DNA of 51,358 nucleotides from positions 1 through 51,358 of the forward strand of contig JAHQWE010000117.1 of the NCBI GenBank assembly GCA_019633985.1, given 5' to 3'. Source of the DNA: Acidiferrobacterales bacterium. GTDB lineage: Bacteria; Pseudomonadota; Gammaproteobacteria; Arenicellales; Poriferihabitantaceae. Under the pieces are notes generated by a model. That model was not told the DNA's origin. It saw only the letters and a program-made list of their open reading frames with translations, and did no database searches. Position 1 is the stretch's first letter; every line of letters starts with the position of its first letter. The position numbers and the translations under genes are program-made. Shown here one piece after another: positions 33,799 through 44,100 of the stretch.

Positions 33799-34740
33799 AT
33801 GCACTTCCCACAACGTTTTCTAGCGCTTATATGCAGTCTCCTTTTCATGGCCGTGCCTGCGTATGGGTTCGATCGAATCGTCATTTTTGGGGATAGTCTG
33901 TCCGATACAGGAAATGCCAATCTAGGATTCAATCTACCCCCACCCTATTTCGGCAATCGCATCAGCAATGGCCCGGTGGCTGTTGACATTCTCACCAGTT
34001 ATTTTGGATTGAGCGCCAACACTGCGGGACAACTGTCCAGCGGCAACGGTGATAATTTTGCAGTGAGTGGCGGTAACGCCGCGGGCGGAGCGCCTCAAGA
34101 TCTTGCTGCCCAGGTATCCGCTTTTCAAAGTCGCCATCCGCAAGGCGTCGAGGGCAATACCCTGATAGTGATTCTTATCGGCGGCAATGATCTGAGGGAT
34201 ACCAAGAACAACATAAACATCAATACGCGTCGCCAATTGGTTCAGCAGTCCGTCAATGCCATTGGCAATGCCGCTGAAACAATCAGCGCACTCGGCGCTC
34301 GATACATCTTAGTAGCAAACGGGCCAGATATTTCTCGTATTCCGGAAACGCTGTCCACCGCAGTAACCGATCCGGGGCTTATCAGCCGAGCGCGAGATAC
34401 GACCATCCTGTTCAATACTCTGCTTACCCAGCGAGTGACGCAATTATCACAACAGTTGAACAGCAAGGTTTCGTTATTTGATCTATTCCAAAGCTTTAAT
34501 CGTGTCCTCAATAATTTCACTAACTTCGGCTTTACTGTCAATAATCGAGCCTGTTTCGACCCTCAAAGATTTCGCCTAAATCCAGGATGCAACTTTCAAA
34601 GGTATGTGTTTTTCGACTCCATCCATCCAACTGCAAAGACCCATGAAATTCTGGGAAACGCCATGATCGAATCAGCACTTTCGTTAAAATCGAGTGATGG
34701 CAGGGCAATCACTGGCCCGCTGAAACTCTTGCTAGATTAA
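33799..34740 (+). CDS. Secreted GDSL/SGNH esterase with a shared C-terminal tag
   Basis: A 313-residue protein with a signal peptide (core FLALICSLLFMAVPAYG). The SGNH blocks are clear: IVIFGDSLSDTGN (Ser nucleophile), NFAVSGGNAAGG, IVILIGGNDLRD and DSIHPTAKTHEILG with catalytic Asp and His. It resembles thermolabile-hemolysin/lecithinase-type GDSL lipases, though shorter. Two cysteines near the end (RACFDPQ, NPGCNF) may pair. The last ten residues, ITGPLKLLLD, are almost identical to those of the ThuA-like protein whose gene ends at 44823, which hints at a shared sorting or secretion signal. Confidence 0.9.
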   Translation: MHFPQRFLALICSLLFMAVPAYGFDRIVIFGDSLSDTGNANLGFNLPPPYFGNRISNGPVAVDILTSYFGLSANTAGQLSSGNGDNFAVSGGNAAGGAPQDLAAQVSAFQSRHPQGVEGNTLIVILIGGNDLRDTKNNININTRRQLVQQSVNAIGNAAETISALGARYILVANGPDISRIPETLSTAVTDPGLISRARDTTILFNTLLTQRVTQLSQQLNSKVSLFDLFQSFNRVLNNFTNFGFTVNNRACFDPQRFRLNPGCNFQRYVFFDSIHPTAKTHEILGNAMIESALSLKSSDGRAITGPLKLLLD

Positions 34741-34858
34741 AAACACGCAGATCATGTTAACCAAACCTACATTGCAAAAATACCATAGAATGAATGTTCC
34801 ATAATCCTTCACCTCTTCTCGATCTTTGAGCCACGGGGCAACGCACAAAACACCGAAC

Positions 34859-36244
34859 ATGCTTACTGATATTAGAAATAACCCATTAACCGGCGCGAAC
34901 GCAGACCATGCGAAGCGGTACAACCTACTTTTGCAGGATTATGTGGAATACCGCGCTTCGCTATTTAGAGATATTAAGGCGCTATGCAAAGAGGCGCCAG
35001 GTTTTCCAATGGTCCACCTATTTAAAGGTTATTTATTATTGTCTATGGGCACCTTATCCACCACGGAAGCTGCACTGCAATGCGCGCAGGATGCGGTCAA
35101 CTCGCCGAATCCCCTTACAGAACAGGAAGAGCACCATCGTGCGGCGCTGATTGCTTGGGCACACGGTGATACCGAAAAGGCGGTAAATATCTGGGAACAA
35201 ATCGTGATCTCTGCGCCCCTGGATTTGCTGGCACTAAAGCTGCATCACTTCGCATTATTTTGGGTGGGACAACCCGTTCGCATGTTAAAAGTCAGTCAAC
35301 AGGTCAGTGCGAGCTGGAATGAGGATGTGCCGGGCTATGCAAACTACTTGGGGATGATTGCGTTTGCACACGAAGAGTTGGGGAACTATGAAGCCGCTGA
35401 ATCATTCTCTCGAAAGGCTATCGACCTCAACGCCGATGATCTCTGGTCTCTACATGCGCTTGCGCATACCTTTGAAATGCAGGGACGTATCGAAGAAGGC
35501 ATTGAACTCTTGAACTTTCCTCTTGATCAGTTTGACGATCGCAACCCTTTTCGAGGGCATTTATGGTGGCATCTTGGTATGTTTGCAGTGGAGAAAGGTG
35601 ATTTTGACAGGGTGCTTGATCTTTACGACAGAGCGATCTATGCCGATCAATCGAGTTTTTATCTCGATCTTCAAAACACAGCCTCCATACTGGCACGGCT
35701 CGAGTTTTGCGGGGTTGACGTAGGAGATCGTTGGCAGCCTCTGGGAGAGGTGGTCAAGGAAAGACAGGGGGATCATGTACTGGCGTTCTCTGAACCTCAT
35801 CACACCATGATCCTGGCGCGGTGTGCCGCTTTTGACGAAATTGACCAGCAGCTAAAATCTTTGTCCGCTTTTTCGAAACAAGCGAGTCGTTCAATCAGTC
35901 CGCTCATTGAGCCGGTGATTGTGCCAGCGTGCCAGTCGATTCGTGACTATTATCGCGGAGATTATCAAACATCAGGAGACGCGCTGTCACATCTCCAGAA
36001 CAGACTTAGCGAGCTCGGAGGAAGCCATGCACAACGCGATTTATTTACCCTATTAGAAATTCAATGTGCCTTAGAAGCAGACGATATTGATAGCACGAAT
36101 ACGCTCTTACTATCCAGACTGGAACAACGCCCCAATAGCGCAATCAACTGGCAACAGTATTTGCGGTTCAGCCGGCAAATGGGAGATATCGAAAAGGTTG
36201 CTGAAGCACAAAGCCAGCTTGATCGCATCGCCAACGCCCACTGA
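34859..36244 (+). CDS. TTC38-like tetratricopeptide-repeat protein
   Basis: A 461-residue protein starting at ATG 34859; a TTG at 34826 would add 11 residues. There is no signal peptide. The helical repeats carry TPR characters (GDTEKAVNIWEQIVISAPLD, LGNYEAAESFSRKAIDLNAD, GRIEEGIELLNFPLDQF). The HALAHTFEMQGR and GHLWWHLGMFAVEKGDFD blocks are typical of the TTC38 family, which has bacterial members of unknown function. It is expected to be a cytoplasmic protein-interaction protein. Nothing in the neighbourhood suggests a partner. A minus-strand frame across its start (34732-34923) is treated as a shadow. Confidence 0.85.
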   Translation: MLTDIRNNPLTGANADHAKRYNLLLQDYVEYRASLFRDIKALCKEAPGFPMVHLFKGYLLLSMGTLSTTEAALQCAQDAVNSPNPLTEQEEHHRAALIAWAHGDTEKAVNIWEQIVISAPLDLLALKLHHFALFWVGQPVRMLKVSQQVSASWNEDVPGYANYLGMIAFAHEELGNYEAAESFSRKAIDLNADDLWSLHALAHTFEMQGRIEEGIELLNFPLDQFDDRNPFRGHLWWHLGMFAVEKGDFDRVLDLYDRAIYADQSSFYLDLQNTASILARLEFCGVDVGDRWQPLGEVVKERQGDHVLAFSEPHHTMILARCAAFDEIDQQLKSLSAFSKQASRSISPLIEPVIVPACQSIRDYYRGDYQTSGDALSHLQNRLSELGGSHAQRDLFTLLEIQCALEADDIDSTNTLLLSRLEQRPNSAINWQQYLRFSRQMGDIEKVAEAQSQLDRIANAH

Positions 36245-36508
36245 TTTGATTGAAATATTGTTTCTAAATAAACGCACATACCGGCGAAAAAATCGCACAA
36301 GAATAAAAGTCAGCCTACGATTTTGTGTTGCTTCTTCCACAGCATTCCTATTCCCATAGTACTTTGAGATAAAAACCAGTTGCTCACTATTTGGTAACCG
36401 ATTCAGAAATAACGCCCTCAGTCAAAAAATACGAAGCACAGCTCGATAGTTAACCCTATTGTTACCGAGTAAGGTCATCCACAATTTCACTCCACCCGCT
36501 ATAAGAAA

Positions 36509-38086
36509 ATGCAGTTAAAATCCAGCTCCGCACTTATCCAGGATGGAGAAAGTAATGATATTCATACAAATGTTGTGTATCGAGTAGGTGGTGGGCAATT
36601 TTTACCCTCTATCGACGAGGTTTACAAAAACCATGGAAGCGCCGTCAACTTGTTACCTATTTCAGCAGGATCAGCAGGAGGCGGCGTATTTCAGCAACCC
36701 AGCGATCATGGCGCAGATATTGTAGGAATCCAATTTATACCCTCGGCATCCCCAAAGTGTTTTCTGGCATCAAATATCGACATTACCAGTGTCGCTCTGG
36801 ATCAAATTGTAATTGATGTCGATGCTCAGAAAATTTACGCCGGGAGTGGAGTGACTTTGGAACAACTCAATCAGGCATTGGCAGAATACGTTGGTGAGAA
36901 GTTCAAGGTTCTGGGTGCGGATCTGACAAGCTACACCTATGCACAGGTTGGTTCCACTTTTATGACAGGTGGCATGGGGCCACAAAGGCGATACTTTAGC
37001 GACAGCGTTCAACAAGTCGCGCTGTTCAACGGCATCGAAATTGAGAAGCTAGATGAACACGTACTGGCTGGTTACGCAGGCACCTATGGATGGACCGGCA
37101 TCGTCACCGCGGTATGTTGCGAATACTGTGAACTCCCCAAAAACGAAATCACCTTTGCCATGCCGGTAAGTAATGATCCCGAATCTTTGGCACGTCTTCT
37201 TGCGCACTTCTCGGGTCATTGTTTTCTGCGAGTCAGCAATGGCAAATTGCTGACCGGATCTGGCGGCTTTGACTGCATTCTGGGTATCGAGCACATTACC
37301 GCAAATGCCATGGGACCAATGCTCGCCGATGGCGGCGATACGCCGATTCAACGTCGCGCTAAACAGTTGCAGAAAAAATGTGAGCTGGCCGACGCTGACG
37401 GATTGGTTTTTATCAATGGCCGATCCAATCAGGATATCGAACACTTTCTATGGAATCTGATTGATAGTCCGGAATCCGACACGCCAACCATTTCGGGGAT
37501 GGCGTTGGAGCATACGGAGGTATTCAATGTGGGTGACGAGATGCGCGCGGTGCGTGAAGCTGTTCCCGCCGCCGCACGGGGGCAAGCTCCCAAGGGAAAA
37601 TACAGTTTCAAGGGTCACACGGATGCCAACATCAGACTCAACCCTGAATGCATTTACGAATCGATGTTTGCCCTCTGGGAAGCGAATGAACACTACGTAT
37701 CAACCGTGGATCAGTGCTTCAAACACCACCCTGAAATTCAGGGTGAGATTCTGGTCTACGGACATCTAAACCCTTACGGTGTCGATCCACATAATCGGAT
37801 TACTGTGGCCGGGGATACGCAAGAGGCGTGCGAGCAAGTCAAAGCGGAAATTGCCGCACATACCCAAGCGTTTTTTCGTTCTCTCAAACAAATTTGCGAA
37901 CAAACAGGCTCTCTCTTTATTGGTGGTGAAAAAGGAGCCGCATCCGAGTTTGAAATTGCCGAAGCATTTCCCGACCCGGATCAACTCCCTGTCGGAATGC
38001 GCCATAAACTGATCGAGCAAAGAGAGCGTATACGGCAAAGCTCTGGACAGTTTAAATGGAGAGCATTACCACTGTACAAATCCTAA
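36509..38086 (+). CDS. FAD-binding (PCMH-type) oxidoreductase
   Basis: A 525-residue soluble protein starting at ATG 36509. The first 200 residues have the VAO/PCMH FAD-binding pattern: VVYRVGGGQFLPSIDEVYKN, an LLPISAGSAGGGVFQQPSD segment, IVIDVDAQKIYAGSGVTLEQL and GSTFMTGGMGPQRRYFSD near the FAD pyrophosphate site. The C-terminal part contains NPECIYESMFALWEAN and ILVYGHLNPYGVDPHNRI, like the substrate domain of FAD-linked 2-hydroxyacid oxidases (glycolate oxidase GlcD, D-lactate dehydrogenase). The substrate is unknown. A short gap separates it from the convergent psiE. Confidence 0.8.
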   Translation: MQLKSSSALIQDGESNDIHTNVVYRVGGGQFLPSIDEVYKNHGSAVNLLPISAGSAGGGVFQQPSDHGADIVGIQFIPSASPKCFLASNIDITSVALDQIVIDVDAQKIYAGSGVTLEQLNQALAEYVGEKFKVLGADLTSYTYAQVGSTFMTGGMGPQRRYFSDSVQQVALFNGIEIEKLDEHVLAGYAGTYGWTGIVTAVCCEYCELPKNEITFAMPVSNDPESLARLLAHFSGHCFLRVSNGKLLTGSGGFDCILGIEHITANAMGPMLADGGDTPIQRRAKQLQKKCELADADGLVFINGRSNQDIEHFLWNLIDSPESDTPTISGMALEHTEVFNVGDEMRAVREAVPAAARGQAPKGKYSFKGHTDANIRLNPECIYESMFALWEANEHYVSTVDQCFKHHPEIQGEILVYGHLNPYGVDPHNRITVAGDTQEACEQVKAEIAAHTQAFFRSLKQICEQTGSLFIGGEKGAASEFEIAEAFPDPDQLPVGMRHKLIEQRERIRQSSGQFKWRALPLYKS

Positions 38087-38096
38087 GGATTCGACA

Positions 38097-38570
38097 TTAC
38101 GCCACATCCCCCGTTAAACCTTTGGAGGGATACTGGTGTGATCCAAAACGGATGATCAGGGCGGCCACTGCCAGTATTAAAATGGCACCTGTAATGTATA
38201 AAAGCGGGGTAACCGGAAGTTCCTCCAGTGGCATTGTCTCAATCAGATGATGATCTGCCTGAATAATCCCGACCAGCATGCGCGTCAATGCAGTGATTGC
38301 CACATAAATCAAAAACCGTACCGGCATTCGTTTGGTTTTAAAATAAATACCAACCATCGCCCCGAGTTCGAGATAGATAAACAACAGTAAGATATCCTCA
38401 ATCGAAGCAGCTTTCTTAGAAAACAGATGTAAAAACTCCACGCCCACGGACCAAACAACCGCACTGCCGATCGCGAACAACATCAGATAATGAAACACAT
38501 CGGTTAGTGCCTCACCAATGGTTGCAGTTACTCTTGTCACTTCAGCGGTTTTCTTGGTAAATGGACTCAT
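38097..38570 (-). CDS. psiE: PsiE-family membrane protein
   Basis: A 157-residue protein with four hydrophobic helices (FHYLMLFAIGSAVVWSVGVEF, ILLLFIYLELGAMVGIYF, FLIYVAITALTRMLVGII, LLYITGAILILAVAALIIRF). The charge pattern LFIYLELGAMVGIYFKTKRMPVR matches the phosphate-starvation-inducible E family. PsiE is an inner-membrane protein of unknown biochemical function, induced by phosphate starvation in Escherichia coli. Whether this copy responds to phosphate cannot be told; no Pho box was recognised upstream. Confidence 0.85.
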   Translation of the reverse strand: MSPFTKKTAEVTRVTATIGEALTDVFHYLMLFAIGSAVVWSVGVEFLHLFSKKAASIEDILLLFIYLELGAMVGIYFKTKRMPVRFLIYVAITALTRMLVGIIQADHHLIETMPLEELPVTPLLYITGAILILAVAALIIRFGSHQYPSKGLTGDVA

Positions 38571-38763
38571 GGAGTTTAATTTATTGACGATTGATGAATA
38601 GTTTCACAGGGATTGCGCCGCCTCTGGGGTGTAACCATCCGGATCGACAAGTATACTTCGTATAGTTAGTGCTTCTAAGACAATCAACATCAAAAATTGT
38701 TTGGAAGCAGATAAAAGATTTCACTTCTTATTAAAAACGTAAACACACTGTTGGTACCCATTC

Positions 38764-39741
38764 ATGGCCCGCGATCAAAAGTTTTTTCAACCGGTTTCAT
38801 CCATCAAACAACCCAGATTTGCCGGTGTCGCTACTTTTATGCGCTTGCCGATTCTCGCAGAAGACGATTGGGAGGACGTCGATATTGGATTGATTGGCGT
38901 TCCATGGGATGGAGGTACTACGATGCGTGCAGGCGCCAGACACGGGCCTCGACAAATGCGCGATATGTCAACGTTAATGCGAGCCATCCACCCCGTCACG
39001 CGAATCAATCCTTATCGATCCGCAAATTGCGCAGATCTCGGAGATACTTCTGTGAATCCCATCGATTTACATGATTCGATGAGCCGGATCGAGGAATTTT
39101 ATCAACGGATCCATGACAACGGTATTACACCGCTCACCGCTGGGGGCGATCATCTGATCACCTTACCGATCATGCGTATTATCGCCAGGGAAAAAGCGAT
39201 CGGGATGGTACATATCGATGCACACTCTGACACCAATGACCGCTACTTTGGCGACCATACACTGACGCATGGCACCCCTTTTCGTAGAGCCATCGAAGAA
39301 GGTTTGCTCGATCCAAAACGTACTATCCAGATTGGAATTCGAGGCGGTCTCTACACCAAAGAAGACAATCAATGGGCAATTGATCAGGGCATTCGCATGG
39401 TGACCTTCGAGGAATATATGGATATTGGCGTCGACGCTGTGATTTCCGAAATCCCAGGAATCATTGGGGATCAACCTACCTATATCAGCTTTGACGTGGA
39501 CGGTTTAGATCCGGTATATACCCCAGGTACGGGAACGCCAGAAATTGGCGGCCTTACTCCTTATGATGCCCAGAAAATCCTGCGCAGCCTGCGCGGTCGT
39601 AATTTAGTTGGAGGTGATGTAGTTGAAGTCGCCCCTCCTTTTGATGCCAGCGGGATGACTGCCCTGGTCGGTGTCACCATGATGTGGGAAATACTCTGCC
39701 TTCTCGCCGAACCATTTTGCAGAGATCCCGACCAAAATTAA
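38764..39741 (+). CDS. speB: Agmatinase/ureohydrolase-family enzyme
   Basis: A 325-residue ureohydrolase starting at ATG 38764. All manganese-ligand motifs are present: TAGGDHLIT, VHIDAHSDTND (with the two Asp) and YISFDVDGLDP, followed by GTPEIGGLTPYD. The N-terminal WDGGTTMRAGARHGPRQM is typical of agmatinase and guanidinobutyrase. Agmatinase releases urea to yield putrescine; guanidinobutyrase acts on 4-guanidinobutyrate; the two cannot be separated here. It lies 45 bp upstream of pncB and may be co-transcribed with it. Confidence 0.9.
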   Translation: MARDQKFFQPVSSIKQPRFAGVATFMRLPILAEDDWEDVDIGLIGVPWDGGTTMRAGARHGPRQMRDMSTLMRAIHPVTRINPYRSANCADLGDTSVNPIDLHDSMSRIEEFYQRIHDNGITPLTAGGDHLITLPIMRIIAREKAIGMVHIDAHSDTNDRYFGDHTLTHGTPFRRAIEEGLLDPKRTIQIGIRGGLYTKEDNQWAIDQGIRMVTFEEYMDIGVDAVISEIPGIIGDQPTYISFDVDGLDPVYTPGTGTPEIGGLTPYDAQKILRSLRGRNLVGGDVVEVAPPFDASGMTALVGVTMMWEILCLLAEPFCRDPDQN

Positions 39742-39786
39742 TCGCTAAGTTATAATCCCCATCTCCGCACCAAACTGTACTTTACT

Positions 39787-41103
39787 TTGATTATCCAGCC
39801 CCACGTGACAGACATCGCTACGCGAGTCTATAACCACACCTTCAAGCTCGACCCTATTGTGCGCAGCCTGTTGGATACGGATATTTATAAGCTGCTGATG
39901 TTGCAGACAATCTGGAAGGAGCATCGGCATGTGCCGGTGAAATTTTCCGTTATCAACCGAACCAAATCCGTTCGGATTGCCGATGAGATCGATATTCGCG
40001 AGTTGAGAGAACAGCTGGATCACGCACGAACCATCAGACTCACTCATAAAGAATATATCTGGTTGGCAGGTAATACGTTTTACGGAAAAGAACGTTTGTT
40101 CTCAGAAGATTTCCTACGCTGGTTTCGAGATTACACATTACCGGAGTACCAGCTGCGCGAGGAAGATGGTCAATATCTGATCGACTTTGAGGGCAACTGG
40201 GCTGATGTTACCTTGTGGGAAATTCCTGTGCTGTCTATTGTCAGTGAATTACGCTCGCGTAATGCGATGTCGAATATACGACGGTTCGAGCTGGACGTAC
40301 TTTATGCGCGGGCGAAAGCGAAACTATGGGAGAAAGTGGTTCGACTACAAGCACTCCCAGATTTAAGAATTGCCGATTTCGGTACCCGCAGACGTCACGG
40401 CTTTTTGTGGCAACGGTGGTGCATTGCGGCAATGAAAGAAGGACTTGGCGATGCATTTGCGGGTACCAGTAACGTCGCCATGGCAATGGAGCTTGATCTG
40501 GATGCGATAGGAACTAATGCTCACGAACTCCCCATGGTACAAGCGACCCTGGCAACGAGTGACGAAGAATTATTGGCATCTCCCTACGAAGTACTTAAAA
40601 GCTGGCAGCGTACTTATGACGGTAACCTGCTGATTGTGCTGCCAGATACTTATGGCACCAGTCAGTTTCTCGCCAATGCACCAGATTGGGTTGCTGACTG
40701 GAGTGGCTTCCGGGTGGACTCAAAAGATCCTATCGAGGGTGGAGAAGAGCTAATAAAGTGGTGGCAGTCGAAGGGCGTCGACCCAGCATCAAGGCTCGTT
40801 ATTTTTTCAGACGGCCTTGACGTCGACACAATCGAAAAAACCTACCATCAATTCAACGGCCGCACACGCATCAGTTTCGGTTGGGGAACACACCTCACCA
40901 ATGACTTCAGAGATTGTGCCCCGAGAATGAATGAGCAGCTACGGGCGATCTCTCTAGTATGCAAGGTGACTGAAGCCAATGGCAGACCCACGGTAAAGCT
41001 GTCTGATAATCTGGAAAAGGCGACAGGACCTGAATCAGAAATCCGTCGATATAAAAAGCTATTTCATGGCGACGACCTTGGTAGACAGCCTGTCGAAGTG
41101 TAA
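39787..41103 (+). CDS. pncB: Nicotinate phosphoribosyltransferase
   Basis: A 438-residue enzyme; starts at TTG 39787 or GTG 39805 are both possible. The PncB signatures are clear: [65 protein letters not shown] and [14 protein letters not shown], with the His phosphorylated in the reaction cycle. [12 protein letters not shown] is also typical. PncB converts nicotinate and PRPP to nicotinate mononucleotide in NAD salvage. Length matches the family. Confidence 0.96.
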   Translation: MIIQPHVTDIATRVYNHTFKLDPIVRSLLDTDIYKLLMLQTIWKEHRHVPVKFSVINRTKSVRIADEIDIRELREQLDHARTIRLTHKEYIWLAGNTFYGKERLFSEDFLRWFRDYTLPEYQLREEDGQYLIDFEGNWADVTLWEIPVLSIVSELRSRNAMSNIRRFELDVLYARAKAKLWEKVVRLQALPDLRIADFGTRRRHGFLWQRWCIAAMKEGLGDAFAGTSNVAMAMELDLDAIGTNAHELPMVQATLATSDEELLASPYEVLKSWQRTYDGNLLIVLPDTYGTSQFLANAPDWVADWSGFRVDSKDPIEGGEELIKWWQSKGVDPASRLVIFSDGLDVDTIEKTYHQFNGRTRISFGWGTHLTNDFRDCAPRMNEQLRAISLVCKVTEANGRPTVKLSDNLEKATGPESEIRRYKKLFHGDDLGRQPVEV

Positions 41104-41157
41104 TACCGTGTTTTTCCGACAACCGTGAACTGTGTTAGCCGGTTTGTTTGCCAATTA

Positions 41158-44100
41158 TCACAGACAAATCAACACCAACTGCCCCGACTCCGACTGTATG
41201 GGCACACAGAGTTCGTCTTCGAGTTTTTCAACCACATCATGGGTCAGATTGACTGCCCCACCATTTCCAGAACTACTCGTTAGCAAAGAAGTTTGTATCA
41301 CGTAGCTGCCGACCTCTTCAGCTGCGACATCAAACCGAATTGTGCAATTTTGACTGGCATTCACCGCGCCGTTAGAAAAGTTGATTTGCGTTGTGCCGGG
41401 GTTCGCAACGAGAGAACCGCCACAGGTACTACTGCTATTCGGCGCATCTGCAACCAACAAGCTTGAAGGTAAATTGACAGTAACTCCGACACCTGTTGCT
41501 GTCACATTGCTCGCCGTATTGTTAACGGTAAGAACAATGGTCGAAGAATCGTTTTGCAACACAGGTGATGGCTGCGCTGAGATTGCGAGTTGTGGAGCAA
41601 CCAGTGCAACGGTGGTGGATTCACTATCACTATTGTTTCCCGCGATTAAGTCCGGAGTTTGTGACGTCACTGAAACACTGCTTGTTACACTGTTCCGAGC
41701 GGCCACCCCAACAGTTGTGTTCACCGTAAATACCGCACTACCATTGCTCGGTATAGAACCGAGAGAGCAAGAGGAAGTTGCCGCGGGCGATTCAGTGCAA
41801 CCCGAAGTGGATACAATAGACACCTGACTACCGGCACTCAATGTCGCTAAGACATTTTGCGCAGAATATGGTCCGTTATTGTTGACTGTAATGGTATAAG
41901 AAAGTGATTCACCAGGATTAACCGAATCGGGGTTATCTAACAATATCGGCGTTAAATCTGCGGCAACGCCTGCTCCACGAATACTAAAGTTATAAGGGTC
42001 GTTATCGCTATCGTTATTAGAAATTGAAACTGTTGCATTTCTTACTCCCGCAGCAGTTGGTCGAAAACGAATCGTAAAATGGTTGGTGGTATTCGACTGA
42101 TCGGTAAATTGATCCGCGTTTTCCACTACCGAAAAATCTCCCGCGTGCGTGCCACCGATAACGATACGCGGGGTATTCGTCAATTCCAGCAAACCCGCCC
42201 CGGCATTACGCACCGTAAATATATTGTCGTCGGTATCATTGACGTTCACATTACCAAAATTAGTACCATCCAAAGTCGTTGGTGAACTGTCCCCATCGGC
42301 AATCAGTCGATTGTTTCCAAGAATGGACATTTCCGGACCAGCAACAACACCTCGAATAGCAAAAGTGTAAGGAGATTCATCTCCATCATTACTTAAAATT
42401 TGCACTGTGGCGTTGCTAGTGCCAATGGTCGCTGAGGAAAAACGGATGGTAAAAGTATCTGAACCTGAAGAGGCAATAGAACTCGCTGGAAAATCCGTCA
42501 CGCTGAAGTTGTTGCTACCGGAAATAGTGACGCGCGGACTACCATTAATCAATAGAGTCTCGGTTCCCAGGTTCTGGATCTGAAAAGTTTTATCGATAAA
42601 CCCTTGACCGTTACTCACCGGAGAGATCGTTCCGAACAGTGTGTCATTGGCGGAAGAAACACCGGTCGAACCATCGTTAATTTCCTGACCATTGCCATTA
42701 ATACGTATTTCCGGAACGTTTCCGATTGAAACATTCGCGTCATTAATGTCAAAGAAGATGTTTCCCGCGCACTTAAGCTTAAAACGCCCCTGGGTGGTCA
42801 ATACGGCAGGGACTGTAACAGTGGCTGCCCCATCGTTACTGGTTCCGGATAACACTGGCGTAGGAAATGTTTGCCCACCGTCAGACGAAAACAAGATATC
42901 TACACTGCTGCAGCTGATCGGTGCAGCATTAGTGCCCGCTACATCCCAGGTAAAAGCAATATCACTACCCGCCACCAGTTCCTGAGCAGAGTTTTGCGAG
43001 GAAATCCTGAATCCATTGGTTGACGTGTCGGTGACATTGACCACAACATTTGCATCATCCGTCCCCCCTCTTTGGTCTCTCACGGTCAACCTGAAGTTTA
43101 GCTCTCGTGTGGTCGTGGGTAACACTTCGCCGAGTGAAGAAGAATTCGAAAGAATCGAAGACAGTTTCGGAAACACGCGTGTCGGTGTAGACACTGGCAA
43201 AAAGGCGCGAAATATTGCGTTATTCCCTGTGTCCACGTTTACTGAAGAAACATTACCAGAATCAACCTGTTCCCAGGAATAGGTCAAAGCATCACCATCA
43301 GTATCCACGCCAGAGCCAGTCAGCTCGAAAGGCGTATGAGCGGGAATCGAATACGTACCCGAGGCAAAGGCACTGGGCTCGCTATTGCCTTCATTCGTAG
43401 CGACGTCACAAATATCGCCCCACCCATTGTTAAATTCATCAGCCACCTGCTCCATGCTTCGCGATGAAAACATATAGTCAGGACCTGACTGCAGGTTGTC
43501 TGATCCACAGGAACCCGGATAGGACATGATGGTTGATCCGCTACCGGGTTCGACAGCATTGCCCGCAGATCTTGCCCCTCCCCCGCACGATCCCCGCGTA
43601 CTATTAAAAGTATGAGAGGCACCAAATTGATGACCGATTTCATGAGCTACAAGTTCTACATCAAAACTATCTCCTATCGGATTACTGGATGCAGAGGCGC
43701 CTTGTGCCTTCCTGTTAATACCCGTACGTGGATCACAAACAACGCCTACATAGGCGATCCCAGAGGCGACAAATGAAAAAGGGCCAGCGTCCAGCGTATC
43801 GAACACGTGCCCGATATCGTAATTGTTTCGACCAATTGCGCCATCAATAATAGGCGTCACTTCATTCAACTGTTGACCTGGATTATTGTGGGTGAATCCA
43901 TCAGTGTTTGTATCGGTAAAAATAATATCCCGATTGTTCGCAACAACATTCAGCTTGGCTGAGAAATCTCTTCTCAAAAAGAAATTAACCCGATTTATCG
44001 TAGTGACAATTGCGTTCAATGTATCGTCTACGGCAGTACCTGCACTATCAGCATGAAAAGCCGTGTATTCCGCAGTCGCCGCAACCGCGATTCGATATTC

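Noticed and set aside
34732-34923. A 63-residue minus-strand frame with two hydrophobic segments
   Set aside because: It overlaps the N-terminus of the TTC38-like protein, which looks authentic, and has no supporting start signal.
41381-41827. A 148-residue plus-strand frame inside the metalloprotease gene
   Set aside because: Antisense shadow of the DUF11 repeat region; the opposite strand has a long frame with clear domains.
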